A DNA stretch of 64,000 nucleotides, from assembly GCA_963678925.1 (NCBI GenBank), contig OY787533.1, forward strand, positions 496,001 through 560,000, in the 5' to 3' direction. A program made the position numbers and the translations under genes. Below the pieces are notes generated by a model that was not told where the DNA came from, did not search any database, and was given only the letters and a program-made list of their open reading frames with translations. Origin of the DNA: G963665925 sp963678925. GTDB lineage: Bacteria > Bacillota > Clostridia > Peptostreptococcales > Acidaminobacteraceae. This document shows, piece after piece, positions 36,159 to 44,261 of the stretch. Every line of letters starts with the position of its first letter. The stretch's first letter is position 1.

Positions 36159-37544
36159 ATGTCTTTATTTATCGATCATGACTATATCCAGTCAGTACTG
36201 GAGCAAAATGCAACACCTTCAAAAGAAGAAATCACTGCAATCTGTGAAAAAGCCGCTAGTCTTCAAGGGTTGACACACGCTGAAGTTGCAAAGCTTGTCC
36301 ACGTTGAAGATCCTGAACTTCTCAAAGTCATCTATAAGACTGCCGGTTCAATTAAAAACAAGATTTATGGAAATCGCGTTGTCATGTTTGCACCGCTGTA
36401 TATCAGCAACCACTGTGTCAACACATGCAGCTACTGTGGTTTCCAACACGACAATGACCTGTGCAGAAAAAAACTGACCATGGAAGAAATTGAAACAGAA
36501 GTACGTATTCTTGAAAAAATGGGCCATAAGAGAATCGCCTTAGAGGCGGGCGAAGATCCAAAGAACTGCCCAATCGAATACGTTCTTGAATCAATGGATA
36601 CAATCTACAATACTTCAGAAGCGCAGGGCAATATCCGCAGAATCAATGTGAACATTGCCGCAACAACTGTTGAAGAATACAAAATGCTTAAGGAAAAAGG
36701 CATCGGGACCTACATTCTGTTCCAGGAATCTTACCATAAGCCAACATATGAGAAAAATCACATGTCTGGTCCAAAGGCGAATTACGAGTACCACCTGACT
36801 GCATTCGACCGTGCTCAAGAGGCGGGCATTGACGATGTAGGCGGCGGTGTACTGTTCGGTCTGCATGATTATCGTTTTGAGATCCTCTCCCTGATGCTTC
36901 ATAACGATCATCTTGAAAAGGAATGGGGCGTAGGCTTCCATACCATTTCTGTTCCAAGACTGAAAAAAGCTGAAGGTATGACACTGGAGCAGTTCCCATA
37001 CCTTGTTCCAGATGAGACATTCAAGAAGATTGTCGCAGTAATCCGTCTGGCGGTTCCTTTCACTGGAATCATCCTATCTACGCGTGAGTCTGCAGCAATG
37101 CGAAACGAAGTAATCGATTACGGTGTATCGCAAGTCAGCGCCGGTTCTTGTACAGGCGTAGGCGGTTATAAGGAGTCAGAGCTGAAGGTGCATGACTTTG
37201 ACCAGTTTAAGAAAGAAGATGAGCGTACGCCACTTGAAGTTGTAAAGGCACTTATCGGCGATGGCTATATTCCAAGCTACTGCACTGCCTGCTACCGTTC
37301 AGGAAGAACTGGTGACCGCTTTATGCAGCTTGCAAAATCGGGTCAAATTGGTAATGTCTGCAACCCGAATGCCCTGATGACACTTATGGAGTTCGTTTGT
37401 GATTACGGTGACGAAGAGCTTCTGAAAACAGGCAAAAGCACCATCTATGCTGAAGCGGAAAAAATTGCACGTGAAGACATCAAAACACTTACACTCAACA
37501 ATCTGAAGAAAATTGAGAACGGTGAACGCGATCTCTTCCTGTAA
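36159..37544 (+). CDS. hydG: [FeFe]-hydrogenase maturation tyrosine lyase HydG
   Basis: It cleaves tyrosine to make the CO and cyanide ligands of the H-cluster. It has 461 residues. The radical-SAM cluster motif CVNTCSYC lies near 88-95. The C-terminal auxiliary cluster site, CTACYRSGRTGDRFM plus a later Cys in GNVCNPNAL, distinguishes HydG from ThiH. The start at 36159 follows GGAGGG, which lies inside the end of hydE; the in-frame ATG at 36144 overlaps that site. A terminator follows. Confidence 0.94.
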   Translation: MSLFIDHDYIQSVLEQNATPSKEEITAICEKAASLQGLTHAEVAKLVHVEDPELLKVIYKTAGSIKNKIYGNRVVMFAPLYISNHCVNTCSYCGFQHDNDLCRKKLTMEEIETEVRILEKMGHKRIALEAGEDPKNCPIEYVLESMDTIYNTSEAQGNIRRINVNIAATTVEEYKMLKEKGIGTYILFQESYHKPTYEKNHMSGPKANYEYHLTAFDRAQEAGIDDVGGGVLFGLHDYRFEILSLMLHNDHLEKEWGVGFHTISVPRLKKAEGMTLEQFPYLVPDETFKKIVAVIRLAVPFTGIILSTRESAAMRNEVIDYGVSQVSAGSCTGVGGYKESELKVHDFDQFKKEDERTPLEVVKALIGDGYIPSYCTACYRSGRTGDRFMQLAKSGQIGNVCNPNALMTLMEFVCDYGDEELLKTGKSTIYAEAEKIAREDIKTLTLNNLKKIENGERDLFL

Positions 37545-37575
37545 TGCATCTGTAATCCCATAATCAAAAATAACA

Positions 37576-37619
37576 AGGACCATGAACTGCATCTCATCTT
37601 GAGTGCAGCCCATGGTCCT
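37576..37619. terminator. Terminator between hydG and a chemoreceptor gene
   Basis: AGGACCATG...CTGCA / TGCAG...CATGGTCCT arms. It lies between convergent genes and probably acts both ways, although the T-tracts are interrupted. Confidence 0.75.
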
Positions 37620-37635
37620 CTATTATTTTCAACTC

Positions 37636-39363
37636 TTATGCCTTAAACTTTTCTATTGTCACGCGCAGAACATGAATGGTTTCATTCAACTGGTCAATGG
37701 AAGCGACAATCTCTTCGATATTTGCAGTCTGCTCCTGGGCAGAAGCACTTACCTGCTGGACCATGCCAGAGCTTCTTAGGCCGACACCAGCCACTTCATC
37801 CATATGACTGAGTACAGTATTCTTCAAGCTGTCAATATTTCGGATTCCTTCCGCAAGACCGCCAACTTCTCCAATTACCGTTCCAACACTTTCGTTGGAA
37901 CGCGCATAAGCACTTATTGTCAGTTGGAGCTGCTCTTCTGCCATCAGAACGATTTCAGAGTTGGATACGGCAACCTTATTGGACACTTGGATTTCTCGTG
38001 CTACTTCAGAAATAATGATATCGATTTCTGTTGCGGCATCACGAGATTCTTCTGCAAGCTTTCTGATTTCATCTGCAACAACTGCAAAGCCTCGCCCCTG
38101 CTCTCCTGCTCTTGCAGCCTCAATAGATGCATTCAGGGCAAGCAGATTGGTCTGGTCAGCAATATTTCTTATCGCTTCAATGATACTCACAACGCTGGAT
38201 GACTTTTCCAGCAAAGCGCCCATGCTTACATTGATTTCCTCAAACCCTCTGGTTGTCTCCTTCAATCTCTTCTCCATCACTTGAAGATTCTCATTGGAGT
38301 CCAGATTGTTTTTATGTAGAAATGCTGTCGCATCCATTGCTATTTGAATTTTATCACCGAGGACACCCAACTCTCCACTCAAGGAGTCTGTCAGGCCATT
38401 CACTGAAACCATGGCATCAGCCTGTCTTGTAATGCCTTCGCTCACTTCATTCATAGTGAGAGACGTCTCTTCAACCATGCGTGCTGCTGAGTGACTGGCC
38501 CCCTGAATTTCCCTGTAGGCTTCACTCAGATTTTCTGCGCCACCGTTTAGCTTGCTCATCATGATGCCGTTGTTGTGAATCATCTTTTCAAAGCTATCTT
38601 TGAGTATTTCAAGCTCACCAAAAAATTTCCCCTCAATTTTGACAGTGAGATCATAATCGGCAACACGCTGTGCAACCTCTGAAAGTGTTGTAATCGGCTT
38701 GACAATACTTCTTGATACTGTGAGAATCAGAATTTCCATCACGGCAAAGAGTGCCAGCGCTATGAGGGCGCTCTTTCTCACACTGTCTTTCATACGATCA
38801 AGCTCTTCCTGAATATTGTAATCAATGCCAAGAACAGCGTAAACCTTCCCTTTATCATCCTGCAGAGGATAGTAGTTTGTCATCATGCGACCCCATTCGC
38901 TGTCTTCAAACAGGCCAAGGACAGGTTCTTCCGACTGGTAAATCTCTTTATAGATATCAATGTAATCCTCTTCGACGGGTTCACCAATAAAAACGCCCTC
39001 TTCATCCATGTAGGGATATCCATCTGCCAAATACACAAGATCTCCATCTGCAGTCATTCTCGATATGTATATGTATTTGATATGGCCTGTGGATTTGATT
39101 GTATTCAAGAGTGTCTCAACATCCCTGTAGCTTGACTTCTCCATATCCTCTTCAGTGGCAAATTCTCCTATGGTGTCTGCCGTGACAACCTCATTCACAC
39201 GCTCATAAACCTTGCGCGAAAGACCGACAGCATTGTCCTTTGTCATACTATAGCTTGACCAATACATGATTCCCAGAAGTGCACACACCAAAATAAGGGT
39301 AGCTGTCATGATTGGCCACGCAATCTTTACCCATATCTTACATTTATTCCTTTGTTGTTTCAT
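37636..39363 (-). CDS. Methyl-accepting chemotaxis protein
   Basis: This chemoreceptor has 575 residues. TM1 (about 13-35), an extracellular Cache-like region (about 36-185) and TM2 (about 193-213) are followed by HAMP and a methyl-accepting domain with canonical tip (ADQTNLLALNASIEAARAG). The sensor region shows a PAS-like fold (IKYIYISRMTADGDLVYLADG). GGGGGAA precedes the ATG. It is monocistronic; ligand unknown. Confidence 0.92.
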   Translation of the reverse strand: MKQQRNKCKIWVKIAWPIMTATLILVCALLGIMYWSSYSMTKDNAVGLSRKVYERVNEVVTADTIGEFATEEDMEKSSYRDVETLLNTIKSTGHIKYIYISRMTADGDLVYLADGYPYMDEEGVFIGEPVEEDYIDIYKEIYQSEEPVLGLFEDSEWGRMMTNYYPLQDDKGKVYAVLGIDYNIQEELDRMKDSVRKSALIALALFAVMEILILTVSRSIVKPITTLSEVAQRVADYDLTVKIEGKFFGELEILKDSFEKMIHNNGIMMSKLNGGAENLSEAYREIQGASHSAARMVEETSLTMNEVSEGITRQADAMVSVNGLTDSLSGELGVLGDKIQIAMDATAFLHKNNLDSNENLQVMEKRLKETTRGFEEINVSMGALLEKSSSVVSIIEAIRNIADQTNLLALNASIEAARAGEQGRGFAVVADEIRKLAEESRDAATEIDIIISEVAREIQVSNKVAVSNSEIVLMAEEQLQLTISAYARSNESVGTVIGEVGGLAEGIRNIDSLKNTVLSHMDEVAGVGLRSSGMVQQVSASAQEQTANIEEIVASIDQLNETIHVLRVTIEKFKA

Positions 39364-39601
39364 TTTATTCCCCCTATAAACCTTTTTTCACTCACTTCGA
39401 TTTTCGTGACACTTTCTATATATGCCTTGATTTTAAACTGGCTAAAATCAGTTTAATCGATGAATAACATAATGGCAATGAGAGATTAAATCGAATTTTG
39501 TCGAACACCCATCTTTTTTCTCATATTTCTCTCCCTATGCTCAATAATACATAATTTCGTGTTTGGCTTTTGTACATTCTGACAAATTGGAGCAAGGCCT
39601 A

Positions 39602-39630
39602 TTGATGTGTCCGGCAAACAGCGATATGAT
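39602..39630 (+). promoter_or_regulatory. Promoter of the metallophosphoesterase gene
   Basis: TTGATG (39602-39607), a 17-bp spacer and TATGAT (39625-39630). Nothing else is seen in 39364-39601. Confidence 0.65.
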
Positions 39631-39659
39631 GTTGTCATCAAGAGTAAGGATGATAATAA

Positions 39660-40250
39660 ATGAAAATCATGATTGTATCCGACACAGAATCCAGCTATTT
39701 GTGGGATTACTTCAACAAGGAAAAATGGTCTGACATCGACCTGGTCATATCATGCGGTGATTTGAAATCTTCTTATCTTCAGTTCCTGGTTACCATGATG
39801 CGTGTTCCGCTTTTTTACGTTCACGGCAACCACGATGAAGCGTACCATCAGTCGCCGCCACTTGGCTGTGACTGTATAGACGATGACATGGTTGTCTTTA
39901 AGGGACTGCGTATCGCAGGCCTCGGCGGTTCACCCAAGTATCGTGGCGGCATTTTTCAGTTTACTGAACGGGAAATGACAAAACGCTACAAGAAGCTTTC
40001 AAAGAAAATCCGAAAGTTTGATGGCATTGACATCTTAGTGACCCATAGTCCCGCTTACATGCTGGGCGACGGTGAGGATTTCGCCCATATCGGCTTTAAA
40101 GCCCTTCGAGAAATTCTCGATGCATGGCATCCAAAGTATCATTTCCATGGGCACCAGCATCTGAATTACGGACAAAAAAATGAGCGCTCCTTGCAATATG
40201 GAAGTACACATATTGTGAACGCTCATGGATACCATATAATCGATATATAA
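39660..40250 (+). CDS. Calcineurin-like metallophosphoesterase
   Basis: This is a predicted metal-dependent phosphoesterase of 196 residues. The five blocks are present: SDTESS, SCGDLKSSY, HGNHDE, VTHSPA and HFHGHQH. The first block normally reads D-x-H but here is D-x-E, which may alter the metal site; this variant appears to define a subgroup. The ribosome site is weak (AAGGATG). It is monocistronic with its own promoter and terminator. Substrate unknown. Confidence 0.85.
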   Translation: MKIMIVSDTESSYLWDYFNKEKWSDIDLVISCGDLKSSYLQFLVTMMRVPLFYVHGNHDEAYHQSPPLGCDCIDDDMVVFKGLRIAGLGGSPKYRGGIFQFTEREMTKRYKKLSKKIRKFDGIDILVTHSPAYMLGDGEDFAHIGFKALREILDAWHPKYHFHGHQHLNYGQKNERSLQYGSTHIVNAHGYHIIDI

Positions 40251-40294
40251 GACTTCTCCTCCAAAGTCGCTAATACCATTTTATATTTACACTA

Positions 40295-40319
40295 TGCCGG
40301 ATTGTATCCGGCATTTTTT
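40295..40319 (+). terminator. Terminator after the metallophosphoesterase gene
   Basis: TGCCGGA / TCCGGCA hairpin with a short loop, followed by TTTTTT on the plus strand. Confidence 0.88.
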
Positions 40320-42230
40320 CTATTCATCGAGAACTTCAACCCCTTCGACAAACCAGTCCATTTTCAATATCACTTCTGGATCGGGAACAACATCCTCCTC
40401 GATTCTGACGATGCCATCCTGATCGTAAACCGGACCTCTGAAGGGATAAAAGGTCCCCTTAATAATCAGCTCCCGCATAACCTTGACCAGTCGCAGGGTC
40501 TCGCGCGGCACAAAAGTACTCGATGCATAGATGTCAACGACACCAGACGCCATGCCCCACCAGAAATTCAAGAGCTTAGGGTTGTTGTTGAAAATGTTGG
40601 TCACAGCCTTATAGGTTCCATTCAGGACATTGTTGAGAATTTTCTCGTAGTATATGCCCCAGTTCCAGATTGGAGAAGCCAAATACCGCAGCGGTTCACC
40701 TGTCTCCCTGTCTATCTCGCAGAGCATGGAGTAAATGCCATAGGACCAGGTATCTTCTCTCGAAAGTCTTGAGGTCTTATTGTTGATGATATCCGCACCC
40801 GCGTCAACCAGTCTGGCCCCTTTTTCCTGGGCCGTTGTGGGATTGTTCCAGTTTCCTGTCCAGACGACCTTGATCTGAGCTCTTGGATTAACCATGCGTG
40901 CGCCAAGTGCAAATGCATTTATTCCCGATATCGCCTCAGCATCTGGCTCCATTGCCGCGTATCCGATAATATCCGTTCTCGTCATGCTTCCTGCAATGAT
41001 TCCCGCCAGAAATCTCGGCTCATAGGTTCTGCCAAAATAATTGGACAGGTGCAGATAGGGTTTATTGCCGGAGCAGTTGAAAAACAGCGTGTTGGGATGT
41101 TCCAGCGCACATCTGAGTGTGGACTTCATAAAAACTTCACTCGTTGTGAACACCACATCATACCCCTTTAGAGCCACTTCCTTAATGGTCTCATAGGCCG
41201 TTTCATCCTCTGGAATATGATCGTAACAGTCGGTCTGCACACGGTCTCTCAGAACCGCCTGGATATGGAGTCTCCCCTGCTCATGAGAATACGTCCAGCC
41301 CGAGCTTTCAGTATCTCTTGCATAAAGAAAGGCGACCTTAAGCATTTTAGGGGCGGCAATCAAGCTCGAAAGTGTGTCCAGTACGCCTACAGGCTCTTCA
41401 CCATCTTCGAGGGAAATGCCTGCCTTATCCGGCTGTTCCAGTGTCTTTAGCTCCTGTATGATCTGTTTGAGCGAATTTTGAATGTCATATTCGAACAATT
41501 GATCGGGAATACCATAAAGTCTGGCATAGAGTATGAAGGCATCTCCAGTTGAAACCTTGAGAGAACCGCCTCCCAGTTCATGATAAATCCGTCTGAAGGG
41601 ATAATAGACATATCTTTCAAAATGCTCATACTTGCTTCGACCCAAATTTGTATCCGGATTATAATTCTTAAGATATCTGGACAGACGCTTGAATCGGCCC
41701 GGTTTTGTGAACCAAATGGAGATTAGTCTCGTTTCCTTGAAAAATTCCAGGAACTCATAATAAATCGTATTCAGTTCATCTTCAGGATCCCGCTTTGGCA
41801 CAAGGCGAATAACCTCAGCCTGCACGGACCAGGCATCAAAATATTTTAAAACACTGACGCGTTTGTTTCCCTCCTGAACATAAAACCAGTTCATGTACTC
41901 ATACACCTTGATCGGATCTCTGATTCCCTCCTCAAGGTGGGCTTCGCATAGGGAAATCCATTTCTCCTTGAAATCGGACTGTGCGATATCAAGCGGCATG
42001 AAATTGTAAGCGAAGGCAGTTCGCCTTGCATCCGTATAGGTGCCGACAACCTTGCTCAGTGGGACCTCGAGATGGCCAAGAGGGACTGTCGAAACAATTT
42101 CGACATCCTTCAGATACCCCTCAAGAGAAGGTAAGTGCCCTGAGTGACCCTTTGATTTTCTATTTTGATATGCGCGCTTTCCCTTTTGGACTGCATCGCG
42201 ATAATTTTCTACAGCACTTGTCATACGCAT
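40320..42230 (-). CDS. ParB-like N-terminal domain fused to a BMP-family ligand-binding domain
   Basis: It has 636 residues. The segment at about 50-150 reads like a ParB-type nuclease/CTPase fold (GIRDPIKVYEYMNWFYVQEGN, KRVSVLKYFDAWSVQAEVIR). The C-terminal ~330 residues (from LKVAFLYARDTESSGWTYSHE) match the BMP/PnrA family of nucleoside-binding proteins, including GYDVVFTTS, GRTYEPRFLAGIIAGSMT and VWTGNWNNPTTAQEKGARLVDAGADII. There is no signal peptide or lipobox at either plausible start. It is therefore probably cytoplasmic, an intracellular sensor rather than a transporter component (inference). GAGGGGG precedes the ATG at 42230. No permease genes are adjacent. Confidence 0.75.
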   Translation of the reverse strand: MRMTSAVENYRDAVQKGKRAYQNRKSKGHSGHLPSLEGYLKDVEIVSTVPLGHLEVPLSKVVGTYTDARRTAFAYNFMPLDIAQSDFKEKWISLCEAHLEEGIRDPIKVYEYMNWFYVQEGNKRVSVLKYFDAWSVQAEVIRLVPKRDPEDELNTIYYEFLEFFKETRLISIWFTKPGRFKRLSRYLKNYNPDTNLGRSKYEHFERYVYYPFRRIYHELGGGSLKVSTGDAFILYARLYGIPDQLFEYDIQNSLKQIIQELKTLEQPDKAGISLEDGEEPVGVLDTLSSLIAAPKMLKVAFLYARDTESSGWTYSHEQGRLHIQAVLRDRVQTDCYDHIPEDETAYETIKEVALKGYDVVFTTSEVFMKSTLRCALEHPNTLFFNCSGNKPYLHLSNYFGRTYEPRFLAGIIAGSMTRTDIIGYAAMEPDAEAISGINAFALGARMVNPRAQIKVVWTGNWNNPTTAQEKGARLVDAGADIINNKTSRLSREDTWSYGIYSMLCEIDRETGEPLRYLASPIWNWGIYYEKILNNVLNGTYKAVTNIFNNNPKLLNFWWGMASGVVDIYASSTFVPRETLRLVKVMRELIIKGTFYPFRGPVYDQDGIVRIEEDVVPDPEVILKMDWFVEGVEVLDE

Positions 42231-42348
42231 AAAAATCGCCCCCTCACATATATTATACACAAGGAAGCGATTCCAATATCTTCTTAATATTCTTTTATGA
42301 CAACTTACAAGAAGTTCTTGCCGCATGCTGACAAATATGACAATTCAT

Positions 42349-44241
42349 TCAGGCTTGTGGTAAGACACCTTCGAGAATCAAGCTAGTGTAAGGGGCAACT
42401 GCAATATGGTCCTTTCCTGCGATTTCAAGCATAGCGCCCTTTTCGCCGTAATAGCTGCCAGATTCTGCAACAATCCTGTATGAGCCATCCGGACAATGGA
42501 TTTCCTGGGAAACTGGAATTCCGTTATGCGCAATGACGCACCGCTTACCGCCTCGACCTGTAATTTCATACAAGATGCATCCTTCAGGTGCCTTGTAAAA
42601 AACCACATGGTCACGGATTTCCTTCTGGGTTCGCCATTTGAAGAAATCTGATTCCCTTCTGAAGGCAATCAGTCCACGGATATATTCATAATGTTCTATA
42701 TACTCATGCTTGTGTCTCCAGTCGAGCATATTGATGTCATCACCGGCGTTATAGCTGTTGTGATGTCCCAGCTTTGTCCTGACAAACTCTGTTCCCGCCT
42801 GTATGAATGTCATGCCAAAGGACGTCAGTACGATTGCCAGGGAAAGACTGTGCATAGCCAGCTTTTCATTCTCTGAGTAGATCCCACAGGTTTTTTCGAT
42901 CTTATCCCATAAGACCAAATTGTCATGGGCACTTGCATAGTTGACAACTTCCTCAGCGCTTGTAGCAAATCCTTTTCGGCCATCTTTCATTTCTGTGCTC
43001 GCAACAATTCCCAGCTCTACCCATGGTTTCATGTCCGTAAGGCCAAAGGCAAATCCCCTGCCAACACCGTCGTTGTCGCCTTTTATGGCATTTCTGAAAT
43101 CGTCGTTGAAGAGTCCCACACCGAGCCCAACCTGCTTTGTCTTGAGAAAGCGGTCTGCCTCTGGAAGCGCGCTGTCTCCCCCGACCCAGGGTTCACCGTA
43201 GAGAATGATGTCAGGCCGCATTGCGCGCAGCTCGCTGGCAATTTCTTTAACGGTTTGAACATCATACAGACCTAAGAGGTCGAATCTGAAGCCATCCACC
43301 TTGTACTCCGTGAGCCAATATTTCAAGGAATCCAAAATGAATTTTCTCACTGCGGGACGCTCTGTCGCTAGCTCGTTACCGCATCCCGAGCCATTGGACA
43401 GGCTGCCATCGGCATTATGTCTGTAAAAGTACCCCGGTGCAATACGGTTGAGATTTGAATGCACCGACTCATAGGTATGATTGTAGACCACATCAAGCAC
43501 CACGCGAATTCCCGCTTCATGCATGGCCATGATTGCTGACTTCAACTCTCTTACGCGCGCATATCCGTCATGGATATCTGTGCAGTAGGACCCTTCAGGG
43601 ACATTGAAAAGCACTGGGTCATAGCCCCAGTTGTAATTTCGAGATGTGTATTCGTCTACGGTCTGATAATCAGATACCGGCATAAGATGCACATGGGTTA
43701 TTCCCAGTTCAATAAGGTGGTCAAGTCCAGTCGGAGTCTTGTCGCATCCTGTTCCGCGCTCAGTGAAGGCCAGGTACTTTCCCCTGTTCTTAATGCCCGC
43801 ACATTTGTTTGCCGAAAAATCCCGAACATGTACTTCATATATTATCGCCTCATGCTGGGGAATTGCATCTGGAATCCGGTGCTTCTCCCATCCTTCAGGA
43901 TTAGAAGCCTTCAGGTCAATAATCATCGCCTTCTGACTGTTTGGTCCTGCAGAATGCGCATAGGGGTCTACGACCTCATAGTCCGTTTCCGCGCAGGTGA
44001 GAATATAGGTATAGTAATAATTCACATACTTTAGAGGGAGTTCTATTTTGAAGATGCCGTCTTTGAGTTTTTCCATGGGCAATTCTTCACGGAAAAGATC
44101 ATCCCCGGTCTCATAGAGTGCAATTCTCACCCTTATAGCGCAAGGCGCCCAGGTTTTAATCCGGACGCCCTTTTCATGTATTGTCACTCCAAAATCTTCA
44201 CATTTCAGTACCGTGTCTGGTACAATCATTTGTCTTTTCAT
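42349..44241 (-). CDS. pulA: Type I pullulanase (glycogen debranching)
   Basis: It hydrolyses alpha-1,6 branch points and has 630 residues. An N-terminal CBM48-like beta domain (WAPCAIRVRIALYE) precedes the GH13 barrel. The family signature is YNWGYDP (about 203-209). The catalytic nucleophile is in DGFRFDLLG, the acid in ILYGEPW, and the third carboxylate in YASAHDN. No signal peptide is present, so it acts on internal glycogen. It is the last gene of the glycogen operon, 20 bp after glgP, with a weak GGATGA site. Confidence 0.92.
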   Translation of the reverse strand: MKRQMIVPDTVLKCEDFGVTIHEKGVRIKTWAPCAIRVRIALYETGDDLFREELPMEKLKDGIFKIELPLKYVNYYYTYILTCAETDYEVVDPYAHSAGPNSQKAMIIDLKASNPEGWEKHRIPDAIPQHEAIIYEVHVRDFSANKCAGIKNRGKYLAFTERGTGCDKTPTGLDHLIELGITHVHLMPVSDYQTVDEYTSRNYNWGYDPVLFNVPEGSYCTDIHDGYARVRELKSAIMAMHEAGIRVVLDVVYNHTYESVHSNLNRIAPGYFYRHNADGSLSNGSGCGNELATERPAVRKFILDSLKYWLTEYKVDGFRFDLLGLYDVQTVKEIASELRAMRPDIILYGEPWVGGDSALPEADRFLKTKQVGLGVGLFNDDFRNAIKGDNDGVGRGFAFGLTDMKPWVELGIVASTEMKDGRKGFATSAEEVVNYASAHDNLVLWDKIEKTCGIYSENEKLAMHSLSLAIVLTSFGMTFIQAGTEFVRTKLGHHNSYNAGDDINMLDWRHKHEYIEHYEYIRGLIAFRRESDFFKWRTQKEIRDHVVFYKAPEGCILYEITGRGGKRCVIAHNGIPVSQEIHCPDGSYRIVAESGSYYGEKGAMLEIAGKDHIAVAPYTSLILEGVLPQA

Positions 44242-44261
44242 TCAGATCATCCATTCATGTC

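Noticed and set aside
33460..39420. Sigma-D (flagellar) promoters upstream of the stand-alone chemoreceptor genes
   Set aside because: No TAAA...GCCGATAA-like pair with correct spacing was found upstream of 33459 or 39363.
40302..40772. 156-codon plus-strand frame opposite the ParB/BMP gene
   Set aside because: Antisense to a well-supported coding region, with no ribosome site or recognisable domain.
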